In this document: positions 17,665-25,363 of the stretch, piece after piece
Layout of the letters: every line of letters starts with the position of its first letter
Numbering within the stretch: position 1 is the first letter of the stretch
Assembly (NCBI GenBank): GCA_049840475.1
Contig: JASGKX010000003.1
Coordinates: 496,001 to 560,000 of the forward strand
Length of the DNA: 64,000 nt
Source of the DNA: JBGVSA01 sp049840475
GTDB lineage: Bacteria; Pseudomonadota; Gammaproteobacteria; Burkholderiales; Rhodocyclaceae
Direction: 5' to 3'
Translations under genes and position numbers: made by a program
Notes under the pieces: model-generated
Told to the model about the DNA's origin: nothing
Database searches by the model: none
Seen by the model: only the letters and a program-made list of their open reading frames with translations

Positions 17665-18666
17665 TCACAAGGAGACCAGCGAGGGCGTCCGAGGTCTTGT
17701 TTCAGCGGGCGGAAGGCAACCGATGCCGCATAGGGTGGCCTCGACGGCCTCATCCAGCGGCGTGTTCGGCTCATGTCCGAGAAAGTCGACCAGGCGCGTG
17801 TTGTCCAGGCGGACGGGCGTGCGCCACAGGTAGCGCATCTCCAGGAGTTCGCGAAAGGTGGTGTTGAACGGCGCGGCAAGGCGCAACGCCCACCACGGAA
17901 AGCCCTTGATGCGCGGTGTAGCGCCCGTTCGTGCCGTCACCACGCGGGCAATGGCCTGCGCCATGCCGGAACCATTTGTATCCCAGTAGCCCGCCATGTG
18001 AAATCGGGCGAAGGCGGGCAACTCATCGCGCCGTGCGAGCAGCATTGTGATCGCACGGGCGACATCGGGCAGATAGGCCCATTGATGGCCGATTCCCTCA
18101 AAAGCTGGATTGGCGATGCGCTGGACCGGTCGTCCGGCGCTGACCATTCCCTGCGAAAACCAACTGTTGCCGGGGCGAGGGCCAAAGAAGTCCCCCGCGC
18201 GGACGATCAAGGCGCGACCGCCATCGGTGGTGAAAGCGCGCAGTCGATCTTCCATCGCCACACGGATGGCGCCTTTGCGCGTGAGCGGGCGTTGCGGCGC
18301 GTCCTCGTCGATGAGAGGAAATGCGTCGGGACCGTAGTTGTAGATCGTGCCGGGCAGCACGATCAGCGCGCCCGCTTGGTTGGCCGCAGCGATGGTGTTG
18401 TCGAGCATCGGCAGCACGAGTTCGTCCCAGCGGCGATAGCCCGGCGGATTGACGGCATGGACGATGACATCGCAGCCGTGCGATGCACGCATGACGGCAG
18501 AAGCGTCCAACGCGTCGCCCGTTGCCCACTCCATGCCGTCGGTGTGTTGGGGCATGCGCCGGCTCATGGCGCGGACATGCCAGCCTGCCGCTTGCAGTTG
18601 TCGTGTGATCTCGCCGCCGATGCCTCCGGTGGCGCCCAGTATCAGTACGCGGTTTGTGGGGTTCAT
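17665..18666 (-). CDS. NAD-dependent epimerase/dehydratase family protein
   Basis: 333-residue extended SDR. Rossmann motif LGATGGIGGE (about 10-19), then PGTIYNYG with the active-site Tyr region and VRAGDFFGPRPGNSWF. The canonical YxxxK is not obvious (RKGAIRVAMEDRL occupies the place), so it may be an atypical reductase or an NAD(P)-binding sensor rather than a sugar epimerase. It is divergent from a LysR-family gene 98 bases away, which is its probable regulator. Confidence 0.82.
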   Translation of the reverse strand: MNPTNRVLILGATGGIGGEITRQLQAAGWHVRAMSRRMPQHTDGMEWATGDALDASAVMRASHGCDVIVHAVNPPGYRRWDELVLPMLDNTIAAANQAGALIVLPGTIYNYGPDAFPLIDEDAPQRPLTRKGAIRVAMEDRLRAFTTDGGRALIVRAGDFFGPRPGNSWFSQGMVSAGRPVQRIANPAFEGIGHQWAYLPDVARAITMLLARRDELPAFARFHMAGYWDTNGSGMAQAIARVVTARTGATPRIKGFPWWALRLAAPFNTTFRELLEMRYLWRTPVRLDNTRLVDFLGHEPNTPLDEAVEATLCGIGCLPPAETRPRTPSLVSL

Positions 18667-18729
18667 GTGACGCTCCGTCCGAAATAAATGCGGTGGAGGC
18701 AGTGTGGCGACGCGCAGGTGAAGAATAAA

Positions 18730-18757
18730 TTGACGAGGACGATAGATCGGCTATACA
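18730..18757 (+). promoter_or_regulatory. Sigma-70 promoter of the LysR gene, predicted leaderless transcript
   Basis: TTGACG (18730-18735), a 16-base spacer and TATACA (18752-18757) form a near-consensus promoter. Transcription would start 7-8 bases after the -10, at about 18764-18765, which is the A of the LysR ATG. No Shine-Dalgarno sequence lies before that ATG. The site is also in the intergenic region shared with the divergent epimerase gene. Confidence 0.65.
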
Positions 18758-18764
18758 AAAATGC

Positions 18765-19679
18765 ATGGCCTCGAAAATCCCTTGGGAATGGTATCGGTCC
18801 TTCCTCGCGGTGCTTGATGAAGGTTCGCTTTCTGGAGCAGCTCGCGCGCTGGATATCACGCAACCGACAGTCGGGCGGCACATTGCCGCGTTGGAGCAGG
18901 TATTGCACCGGTCGCTGTTCACCCGCTCGCCGACCGGGCTGCAAGCCACGCAGCTCGCCCACGACCTGGGACGCCATGCACGGGCAATGGAGAGCACGGC
19001 GGCTGCGCTGGAACGGACGGCCGCGTCTGCCGACGAAGCGGTCGCTGGCGTCGTCCGCATTACCGCCAGCGAGGTCGTCGGGATTGAAGTTCTGCCTGCC
19101 ATCGTCGCCGGATTGTGCGCGGAGCATCCGGCGCTCAAGATTGAACTGGCGCTCAGCAATCGCGTGCAGGACCTTCTGCACCGTGAAGCGGACATCGCCG
19201 TACGCATGACGCGCCCGCAGCAGGAGCAACTCGTCGCGCGCCGTATCGGCGATATCGAGCTCGGCCTGTATGCCAGCCACGACTACGTTGCCAGGTATGG
19301 CGTGCCGGGCAGCATCGACGAATTGAACGCGCATGCACTCATCGGTTTCGATCACACGACGCCATTCATTCGCGCGGCCACGCGGGTGTTCGGCAATCTG
19401 ACGCGAGAGCGTTTCACCCTGCGGGCCGACAGCGACGTGGCACAGCTTGCTTTGGTGCGGGCAGGGGCCGGCATCGGGATCTGCCAGCAGCCATTGGCGC
19501 AGCGCGACGGCCTTGTGCGGGTGCTGGCAGAGCGATTCTCCATGCGGCTCGATACCTGGGTGACGATGCACGCGGATCTCCGGCAGAACATACCGTGCCG
19601 TGTGGCGTTCGACGCTTTGGCAGCAGGCTTGGCGGCGTACATTGGCGAGCGGGCGGAGAACGTCATCGAAGCACGATGA
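18765..19679 (+). CDS. LysR family transcriptional regulator
   Basis: 304 residues. The winged HTH runs WYRSFLAVLDEGSLSGAARA and LDITQPTVGRHIAALEQVLH, then a helical linker and a substrate-binding domain from about residue 90 (VVRITASEVVGIEVLPAIV). The first helix begins only 8 residues after the Met, so later starts would damage the HTH. It is divergent from an epimerase-like gene, the usual LysR target arrangement. The predicted transcript starts at or one base before the AUG (see promoter entry). Confidence 0.92.
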   Translation: MASKIPWEWYRSFLAVLDEGSLSGAARALDITQPTVGRHIAALEQVLHRSLFTRSPTGLQATQLAHDLGRHARAMESTAAALERTAASADEAVAGVVRITASEVVGIEVLPAIVAGLCAEHPALKIELALSNRVQDLLHREADIAVRMTRPQQEQLVARRIGDIELGLYASHDYVARYGVPGSIDELNAHALIGFDHTTPFIRAATRVFGNLTRERFTLRADSDVAQLALVRAGAGIGICQQPLAQRDGLVRVLAERFSMRLDTWVTMHADLRQNIPCRVAFDALAAGLAAYIGERAENVIEAR

Positions 19680-19831
19680 CAAACCAGTTTTTTTCTGATG
19701 GTTTAGGTGTGGATTATTGCGGTCGAGACGGCCCCCCTCGGCCAGCGCGCATCTTCTGCCGCCTGTCTCCGGAGCAGCGTTTGTTGACCAAAGCTGACAT
19801 GTTTTGCACCTATGATTCGGCCAACTATTCC

Positions 19832-20185
19832 ATGAACCGAATCATGCGTCTCGTTGCCCTGTTACCGCTCATCGCTCTGGCTGCATGCAGCACGACCAAG
19901 GCGCCCATGGCGCCGCAGCCTGCTCATCTGTTGTTGACGCCGAAGCCCGCGTACCCGGCTACCGCCATGCAGGGAGGGCAGCAGGGGCGCGTGGTGGTCA
20001 AGGCCTGGCTGACGGCGGACGGCGAAGTGCAGCGCACCGCCGTCGATCGCAGCTCGGGCTGGCCTGCGTTGGATGTCGCCGCGCTCAAGGGTGTGGCCGA
20101 CTGGAGAATCCAGCCGGGTCGCACGGCAGAGGGCAAGATGGTCGATACCATCCTGCTGCCGGTGGATTTCCGCCTCAAGGATTGA
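19832..20185 (+). CDS. Lipoprotein with TonB C-terminal domain
   Basis: 117 residues with a lipoprotein signal (MNRIMRLVALLPLIALAAC; Cys19 predicted lipidated) and a TonB_C-like fold: PAYPATAMQGGQQGRVVVKA, then the family's GWPALDVAALKGVADWRIQP. It lacks the membrane anchor and Pro-rich spacer of true TonB and no exbBD is near, so it probably does not transduce energy. It may be a periplasmic envelope adaptor. It overlaps the end of the convergent DUF190 gene by 11 bases. Confidence 0.8.
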   Translation: MNRIMRLVALLPLIALAACSTTKAPMAPQPAHLLLTPKPAYPATAMQGGQQGRVVVKAWLTADGEVQRTAVDRSSGWPALDVAALKGVADWRIQPGRTAEGKMVDTILLPVDFRLKD

Positions 20186-20510
20186 TCGGATCGTCCCAGT
20201 CTTCCGTGCTGCCGAATTCAATCGGCACACGCGCGTAGAAGATCTTCAAACCCTCTTCGCGCAGGCGATGAAGTAGCGTATTCGCCAGCGCTTCGCTGGT
20301 CAGCATGGTGACCTGTACCGGCTGATCGGCCAGTTCAAAGAAATGTGCGGCATGCAGCTTGAGGCTGCGCCCGTAGCCTTCGCTTGCCGCCATCACCGTC
20401 GCACCTTGCACGCCAATCGCGCGGGCCTCGCGCATGAGCCATTCGCACAGCGGCAGACCGCCGTGCTGGTGATTCTGTTGCGTGAAGAAAATGAGCTGGA
20501 AGCCTTTCAT
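20175..20510 (-). CDS. DUF190 domain protein linked to CrcB
   Basis: 111 residues, a small PII-like alpha/beta protein: LIFFTQQNHQHGGLPLCEWL, then AIGVQGATVMAASEGYG, typical of DUF190. DUF190 genes very often sit beside crcB, as here, 24 bases downstream, so both are expected to be under the fluoride riboswitch. Biochemical role not established; a regulatory subunit of the fluoride channel is a reasonable inference. Its 3' end overlaps the TonB-C lipoprotein gene by 11 bases. Confidence 0.85.
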   Translation of the reverse strand: MKGFQLIFFTQQNHQHGGLPLCEWLMREARAIGVQGATVMAASEGYGRSLKLHAAHFFELADQPVQVTMLTSEALANTLLHRLREEGLKIFYARVPIEFGSTEDWDDPINP

Positions 20511-20534
20511 GATGTGCTCCTCGCGCTATGTTCG

Positions 20535-20921
20535 TCAGGGCCGCAGCCACGAAACCGTGGCCATGCCCGCGATGGTCATGATGAGTGAGCCGCCCACGTG
20601 TGCCGCAATGGCGGCACCCGCCCAGGCGACTCGACCTTGCTGCAACAGCGTGGTCACTTCGGCCGAGAAAGTGGAGAACGTCGTCAGCCCGCCGAGAAAA
20701 CCCGTGATGACCAACAGCCGCCATTCGGGTGCCAGGTCTACATGCAACGCAAAGAACGCGACGGATACGCCGATCAGGTAGCCGCCGATCATGTTGGCGA
20801 TCCATGTGCCCGGCGGGATCGTCGGAAACACGCTATTGAAGGCCGAGCCGAGAATCCAGCGCATGATCGCGCCGAGGGATGCGCCCAGCGAAATGGCAAG
20901 AAGGGAACGGAGAGTCGTCAT
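20535..20921 (-). CDS. crcB: Fluoride channel CrcB/Fluc
   Basis: 128 residues with four hydrophobic helices, the usual Fluc length. Signature pieces are GASLGAIMRWILG (about 13-25), PPGTWIANMIGGYLIG (about 36-51, with the pore Asn) and GFLGGLTTFSTFSAE (about 75-89, the Na+/F- lining motif). It exports fluoride as a dual-topology dimer. A fluoride riboswitch lies about 120 bases upstream in the leader. Confidence 0.95.
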   Translation of the reverse strand: MTTLRSLLAISLGASLGAIMRWILGSAFNSVFPTIPPGTWIANMIGGYLIGVSVAFFALHVDLAPEWRLLVITGFLGGLTTFSTFSAEVTTLLQQGRVAWAGAAIAAHVGGSLIMTIAGMATVSWLRP

Positions 20922-20995
20922 GGAGTCTTCAGTCAGTCACGGTCAATGTACTTGCCGCATGGATGACCGACCGAGTTTGCGGCGGAGCCGCCTGA

Positions 20996-21017
20996 GGTGC
21001 GGGCATGCGCCTGCACC
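20996..21017 (-). promoter_or_regulatory. GC-rich hairpin in the crcB leader
   Basis: GGTGC/GCACC and GGC/GCC pair with one mismatch around a 4-base loop, downstream of the fluoride aptamer. It could be part of the expression platform. No T-tract follows, so control by RBS access or Rho is more likely than an intrinsic terminator. Confidence 0.3.
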
Positions 21018-21038
21018 GTTCCCCGGCCGGGAAACCAT

Positions 21039-21089
21039 GCAGGCATCATCAGCCCCGATGGGGCGGTTCAGGGAGGAATGCCATCTCCC
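21039..21089 (-). ncRNA. Fluoride riboswitch (crcB motif)
   Basis: On the minus strand the leader reads GGGAGATGGCATTCCTCCC, then TGAACCGCCCC, and then GGGGCTGATGATGCCTGC. These are the three conserved blocks of the crcB motif in correct order: the GAUGG/UUCCUCC stem-loop, the AACCGC joining strand and the GCUGAUGAUGCCU block. It lies 117 bases upstream of crcB and directly after the stop of an outer-membrane protein gene. A possible extended -10 (TGCTACCAT) precedes it by about 10 bases. It should switch on crcB and DUF190 when F- binds. Confidence 0.92.
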
Positions 21090-21113
21090 GGCCAGCATGG
21101 TAGCACCGCCCGT

Positions 21114-22208
21114 TCAGAATCGATAGAAGCCAGTAATGATCACGTCGCTGCGGGTGTTGCCGAAGCCGATTTCGCCGGCAATGCCCCATGACTTTGAAAT
21201 GTTCCAGTTGGCCCCGACGAGGTAATTCCAGCTCTGCACCTGCTTTTCGGTGATGTCGAAGCTCATCGTGGTGTCGCGGCCGAGGACCGTATCGGCGGTA
21301 TTGAAGGTGAAATCGCCGGTCAGGCTCGAGGTGCTGCGAAGATAGGTGCCGCCCACGTAGTAGACGATCGAACCGTAATCCTTGAGCGGTTGCGACCAGC
21401 CTATGCGGGGCGCGATATTGAGTGCGCGCGCCGGCGTGTCGGAGATGCTGGCATCGGTCAGCACATAGGTGATCGGCAGCGCAAAGAAGATGCCGTGCCA
21501 TGCGCCGGCCACCGTCATGCCCACGCCGTAGCTATTGCCCCGGTAATTGGGCTTGGCTGTGCCCGAAAGCGTTTTGCTGCACAGATCGGGCCGCAGCCGT
21601 TCCGGGAGGCTGCAGCCCGACACGCCGAGGTAATTCATCAGGTCGCTGCCGGGGATCGAAATGTCGATATCGCCCTGGCCGTGCACCTGGCCAAGAATCC
21701 CGTACACGTTGAGGAACGGAAAAACCCACGCGCCGGCCTGCACCTGGTACGACTGCGTGCGGATTTCGGTGCGTGTGAAGTTCACGAAATCCAGCGTCTG
21801 AGGATTGGCACCGTTGAAGCCGATTTTCAGATCCGACAGGTGATATTCCTGGTTGCCGGAAAACAGCGACAGTCCAATGTCGAACGGGTTAGGCAGATCG
21901 TAGCCCTGGTCGATGACGCGTTGCGCGAAGAACGGTAAGGCGCGATCCCATTTGCGTTTTTCCGCGTCTGCCGCGGGCGGGGTAATCGGGGCTGTCGGCG
22001 CGGTCATCGGCGGCAACACACGGCCGGCATAGGCAAGGACTTCGCTCTCTCTCACGTCTGGCGGGTGGGCCGCCGGTGCGTCCTTGTCTGTCTCTTCAGC
22101 ATGCGCAGCGAGCGCGGCCAGCATGCACGTTGCGGCAATGCCGATGCGGCGTGACACATGGCGATGGGGCGACCCGCGTGTCACCTTGTCCTGAGTGGGA
22201 ACGGTCAT
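21114..22208 (-). CDS. Outer-membrane beta-barrel protein of unknown function
   Basis: 364 residues. A signal peptide with core GIAATCMLAALAAHA ends near residue 37, then a Pro-rich stretch and many alternating aromatic/hydrophobic strands ending in Phe (ITGFYRF), the mark of a BamA-inserted barrel. Two Cys in a loop (GCSLPERLRPDLC) probably form a disulfide. It loosely recalls phenol-degradation-type MetA barrels, but I cannot assign a function. AGGAAGGAG before the ATG at 22208 is a strong start signal. It may read through into the fluoride leader. Confidence 0.75.
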   Translation of the reverse strand: MTVPTQDKVTRGSPHRHVSRRIGIAATCMLAALAAHAEETDKDAPAAHPPDVRESEVLAYAGRVLPPMTAPTAPITPPAADAEKRKWDRALPFFAQRVIDQGYDLPNPFDIGLSLFSGNQEYHLSDLKIGFNGANPQTLDFVNFTRTEIRTQSYQVQAGAWVFPFLNVYGILGQVHGQGDIDISIPGSDLMNYLGVSGCSLPERLRPDLCSKTLSGTAKPNYRGNSYGVGMTVAGAWHGIFFALPITYVLTDASISDTPARALNIAPRIGWSQPLKDYGSIVYYVGGTYLRSTSSLTGDFTFNTADTVLGRDTTMSFDITEKQVQSWNYLVGANWNISKSWGIAGEIGFGNTRSDVIITGFYRF

Positions 22209-22300
22209 GCCGCTCCTTCCTGATGCATCGCGTGCCCTATGCGGTTTGAGTGACGGGCACATGCTAGAGTGAAGGAGCCAACAGTCATCGGGGAGTCCTC

Positions 22301-22747
22301 ATGCTGTGTTGACGTTCGTTGCACTCATGGATCGCGGCGATTTTGCTCGTCGCCGGCTGCGCGACGCATCCTGAACCGCCGGCCGACACCATCCGCAAGG
22401 AGATGGCTGCGCTGCGGGGCGCAATCGACGAGGCCGTGAAGGACTCAACGCGCGCCGACCAGGCCCGGCAATATAGCGTCGCCATGGAGACCGATCTGCT
22501 CGCGCTCGAGCAAGCCGTATATCAATCCAGCATAGAGCTGCGTGCCTTGAATGCAAGGCCGGACGCCACGTCGCAGGACTTCGACGCGGCACTCCAGAAA
22601 TTCGATGACACCCGCACCAACCTGCGCCAGCGCATCGTCGACGAGCATCTGGCGCTGGTGGCGAGCACCACGGCCGACGAGTGGAAGACGCTGTTTCCCT
22701 TTGAGAGCCGCGCCATGCTTGCGAGCGTGCGCATTCCTCAACGGTGA
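22301..22747 (+). pseudogene. Small lipoprotein gene with in-frame TGA at codon 4
   Basis: The natural start is ATG 22301 with GGGGAG 5 bases upstream, but codon 4 is TGA (M-L-C-stop-R-S-L-H-S). The frame then continues with an intact lipoprotein signal (WIAAILLVAGC) and about 125 residues of charged, mostly helical sequence ending TADEWKTLFPFESRAML. A TGG at codon 4 would give a textbook lipoprotein signal. Re-start at TTG 22319 is possible but has no ribosome site. It overlaps the next gene, whose C-terminus carries a related DEW-LFP motif. Function unknown. Confidence 0.7.
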
Positions 22748-23205
22748 GGCCGATCATGCTCAATCGACACACGCAGCGCGGTCAGGTGCTCATCGCTATT
22801 TTTGTGACGACCTTGTTGATCGGCGGGTCGATCAGCGTGATGTCCAGCGATGCGTTGGGGGGCCGGGCCATATCCGCCTTGCGCAAGGATGTCCCACACA
22901 TCGTGCAGGACGAAACGCGTCGCAAGCAGATCGACGATGTGCTCGACGACATGGAAAAGACACAGAAGAAAATCGGTGACAAACACGCCGACAATGCCAA
23001 GCGATGGTTGGCGTTGTTGGCCGCGCACGACAGCGCGCGCCAACAGTTCGAAGACCTTGCCGCGACGGTGGAGGTCGAAAACCGCCAGCAGCGCGACGAC
23101 TTCGTTGCTTTGCGCTTCCGTCTGCGCGATCTGGTCAGCGCAGACGAGTGGCGCCAGCTCTTTCCGCCGCCGCAAGCGCCTGACCCGGTCGCGCGTCAGC
23201 CCTGA
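22744..23205 (+). CDS. Hypothetical membrane-anchored coiled-coil protein
   Basis: 153 residues from a GTG overlapping the previous stop, or 149 from ATG 22756. One N-terminal hydrophobic helix (VLIAIFVTTLLIGGSISVM, about 15-33) is followed by a charged helical region with heptad character (QIDDVLDDMEKTQKKIGDKH) and the end SADEWRQLFPPPQAP. The C-terminus resembles that of the upstream lipoprotein, so the pair are probably partners facing the periplasm. It overlaps the convergent DUF72 gene by 10 bases. No known family recognised. Confidence 0.65.
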   Translation: MRPIMLNRHTQRGQVLIAIFVTTLLIGGSISVMSSDALGGRAISALRKDVPHIVQDETRRKQIDDVLDDMEKTQKKIGDKHADNAKRWLALLAAHDSARQQFEDLAATVEVENRQQRDDFVALRFRLRDLVSADEWRQLFPPPQAPDPVARQP

Positions 23206-24122
23206 AGGATCAGCCCGTCAAGGATCGGTTGGTGGTCGAGCAGTCGTTGCGCTGCGCCCAGACGCAGGGCCAGGCGCGCGGCATCCAACGGTGCTTTGAC
23301 CTTGATGTCGTTGTCGAAATAGCAGAACACCTCGCGCGAATTGCGTGCCGGCGGCGCTTCGTGCGAGATCCGTGGTGAGTGACGCGGCTGCCGACCATGG
23401 CACCATGCGTCGATGTGCTGGGCCCAATCATCCAGCGCCGCATCCGTGTAACCGCTGGCGTAGAGTTCCTTGTCGCCATGCAGACGCAGGTACATGAAAT
23501 CCGTCGTCACGTCCTGACACCGCGGCCAGCGTCCGGCCGTGTCGGCCACGACCAGGGCAACACGGTATTTGCGCAGCATTTGGACGAATCGTTCGTCAAC
23601 GAAGCTGTGATTCCGTATCTCAATGGCATGGCGCATCGGCCACTTTCGCGGGCTGTGTATCTGCGATCGCCCGCGCAGGTGGGTGTCGTGACGTTCAGCC
23701 AGCCGGCCCGCTGCGTCGGTGTCGTGCGGCAGGGCCGCGAGAAAACCTTCCAACTGGTCCGGGTCGAATCCGAACGAGGGCGGGAATTGCCACAGAATCG
23801 GCCCCAGCTTTTCTTGCAGGCTGAATATGCCCGATGCCATGAAGTTCGCTAGCGGTGACTCAAAGTCGCGCAGCCGCCGTATGTGCGTGATGAAGCGAGG
23901 GGCTTTCACGCTGAACACGAATCCATCGGGCGTGGCCTCGTGCCACTCGGCAAACCGCTGTGGCGTCTGCAGCGAATAGAACGAGCCATTGAGTTCGATG
24001 GTGGACAGCGCCCGTGAGGCGTAGGCAAGTTCCAGCCGTTGCGGCAGGCCCTTGGGATAGAACTCCCCACGCCATGGGGCATAACGCCAGCCCGAAATTC
24101 CGACTCGAACCAAGCCCGCCAT
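23196..24122 (-). CDS. DUF72 (YecE-like) family protein
   Basis: 308 residues, TIM-barrel-like. Diagnostic pieces are VGISGWRYAPWRGEFYPKGL (about 6-25), IELNGSFYSLQTP, FVFSVKAPRFITH, GPILWQFPPSF and FMYLRLHGDKELYASGYTD. A 25-residue basic insertion (GRSQIHSPRKWPMRH region, about 150-165) precedes the EIRNHSF strand. DUF72 proteins have no established biochemical role. It ends overlapping the convergent hypothetical gene and starts 4 bases after the stop of a small secreted-protein gene on the same strand. Confidence 0.88.
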   Translation of the reverse strand: MAGLVRVGISGWRYAPWRGEFYPKGLPQRLELAYASRALSTIELNGSFYSLQTPQRFAEWHEATPDGFVFSVKAPRFITHIRRLRDFESPLANFMASGIFSLQEKLGPILWQFPPSFGFDPDQLEGFLAALPHDTDAAGRLAERHDTHLRGRSQIHSPRKWPMRHAIEIRNHSFVDERFVQMLRKYRVALVVADTAGRWPRCQDVTTDFMYLRLHGDKELYASGYTDAALDDWAQHIDAWCHGRQPRHSPRISHEAPPARNSREVFCYFDNDIKVKAPLDAARLALRLGAAQRLLDHQPILDGLILQG

Positions 24123-24126
24123 TGCC

Positions 24127-24585
24127 TTATTTCGCCGGCCAGTTGAATACGGTCTGGCTACTTGCGCCGCCCACCTTTACGTTCTGCGAACGCGGCACGT
24201 CCTTGTAGGACGCCTGCACCATGTAGTCCCCGTCGGGCAGGCGAAGCAGGCAGCTCGGGCCATCGGCGGTGAATTGCAGTGGCTGCTGCAGTCCGCCGCC
24301 GCGCACGGTAACGGCGACGCCGCTGACCCAGGCGCGTTCGGCACCCTCGGTAAAGAGCAACTCCGCGTTGGCATCGCGTTTGTGGGTTTTCAGGGCTGCC
24401 ATGCCTTCGTCCGAGATGCCGCCGCACATGTAGCCCGCGTTGCCGCTGGCGCTGTGCCATGCAGGCGCGGCGTCTGCCGCCCAGACGGGAGAGGAGAGCG
24501 CCAAAGCTGCAACCCACGGGACGTGGCGGCGGGCGATGGTGGCGGCTTTGGCGCCGATGAGAGCCTTGCGAGTGTTCTTGAACAT
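24127..24585 (-). CDS. Small secreted protein, carboxypeptidase-regulatory-like
   Basis: 152 residues with a basic start, a hydrophobic core VPWVAALALSSPVWAA and a signal cut near residue 36-38. The mature part has GNAGYMCGGISDEGMAALK and a short beta-rich end (LLRLPDGDYMVQASYKD) like Ig-like regulatory folds that coat periplasmic proteins. Two Cys (in YMCGG and PSCLLR) may pair. I do not recognise a named family. Located upstream of and on the same strand as the DUF72 gene, 4 bases apart. Confidence 0.65.
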   Translation of the reverse strand: MFKNTRKALIGAKAATIARRHVPWVAALALSSPVWAADAAPAWHSASGNAGYMCGGISDEGMAALKTHKRDANAELLFTEGAERAWVSGVAVTVRGGGLQQPLQFTADGPSCLLRLPDGDYMVQASYKDVPRSQNVKVGGASSQTVFNWPAK

Positions 24586-24750
24586 GATGTGCTCCTGAGC
24601 ATAGACGACGGGTCAGAAGCTGCGCCGCAAGAAACGTGCGCAAGGGCGGGAATGGGTCTTGCTGTTTCAATTTCCTGGCCGTCTCTTCCCCAGGAGCTTA
24701 ACTTCTTGCTGCCAACGTCGCCACCGCGCAGGTGGTGGCGATGTTCGCAC

Positions 24751-25245
24751 TCATCCGTTCTTTCGCTTGATGACGCTGACATCGCCGTCGCTTTCCATGT
24801 AGGCACGCCGCACCTCGGCAATGTTCTCGACGCCGTTCATGCGCAGCTTGCTCTTCAGGTCGTCGAGTGAGATGAACTCTCGCCGCAGCGCGCGATGCAA
24901 CACACGCCCCTCCTTGATGAGCAATACCGGGCGGGGGGAGAGAAGGCGGTCGAGCAACGGAATGCGCCACGCGAGCCAGTCGAGCAGTACATTCCAGAAG
25001 GCCAGCGTGAGCACCAGCACGATGCCATCGCTCAGCGTGTTGTACTGGCCCGCCATGGCATTTTGCGAAGCGTCTGCCACAAGCACGACGAAAAGGACGT
25101 CCGCCAGCCCGATCGAGCCGACGTCGCGGTGGATGACAAAGCGGAAGAGTATGAACAGAAACCAGTACATGAGCGTACCGCGCACGATGATTTCGAGCAC
25201 TGGCACGTCGAAGTTGAAGATGCTGCCAAGATCGAGTGGGCCCAT
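24751..25245 (-). CDS. DUF421 (YetF-like) membrane protein
   Basis: 164 residues. Two to three N-terminal helices (VPVLEIIVRGTLMYWFLFIL, about 14-33) are followed by the DUF421 soluble part with GSIGLADVLFVVLVADASQNAM and RPVLLIKEGRVLHRALRREF. The C-terminal half is a small alpha/beta domain of unknown ligand. The start at 25245 puts the helix near the N-terminus; upstream frame sequence crosses a terminator hairpin. Function unsettled; YetF-type proteins are linked to envelope or spore processes. Confidence 0.85.
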   Translation of the reverse strand: MGPLDLGSIFNFDVPVLEIIVRGTLMYWFLFILFRFVIHRDVGSIGLADVLFVVLVADASQNAMAGQYNTLSDGIVLVLTLAFWNVLLDWLAWRIPLLDRLLSPRPVLLIKEGRVLHRALRREFISLDDLKSKLRMNGVENIAEVRRAYMESDGDVSVIKRKNG

Positions 25246-25310
25246 CGGATTGCTCCGGCAAGCCGCCACGGCGGCGATACTGGCGTCATAGCAAACGGTG
25301 TGCCCCGGTG

Positions 25311-25346
25311 CACAAAAAAACCCGCCACCGGGGCGGGTTTTTTGTG
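25311..25346. terminator. Bidirectional intrinsic terminator
   Basis: ACCCGCC and GGCGGGT pair almost perfectly around a short loop, with a run of seven A on the left and six T on the right, so both strands read a GC stem followed by U. It lies just after the mutarotase gene (minus strand) and upstream of the DUF421 gene. Confidence 0.9.
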
Positions 25347-25363
25347 CCGTGGCGTCGGCGCTA

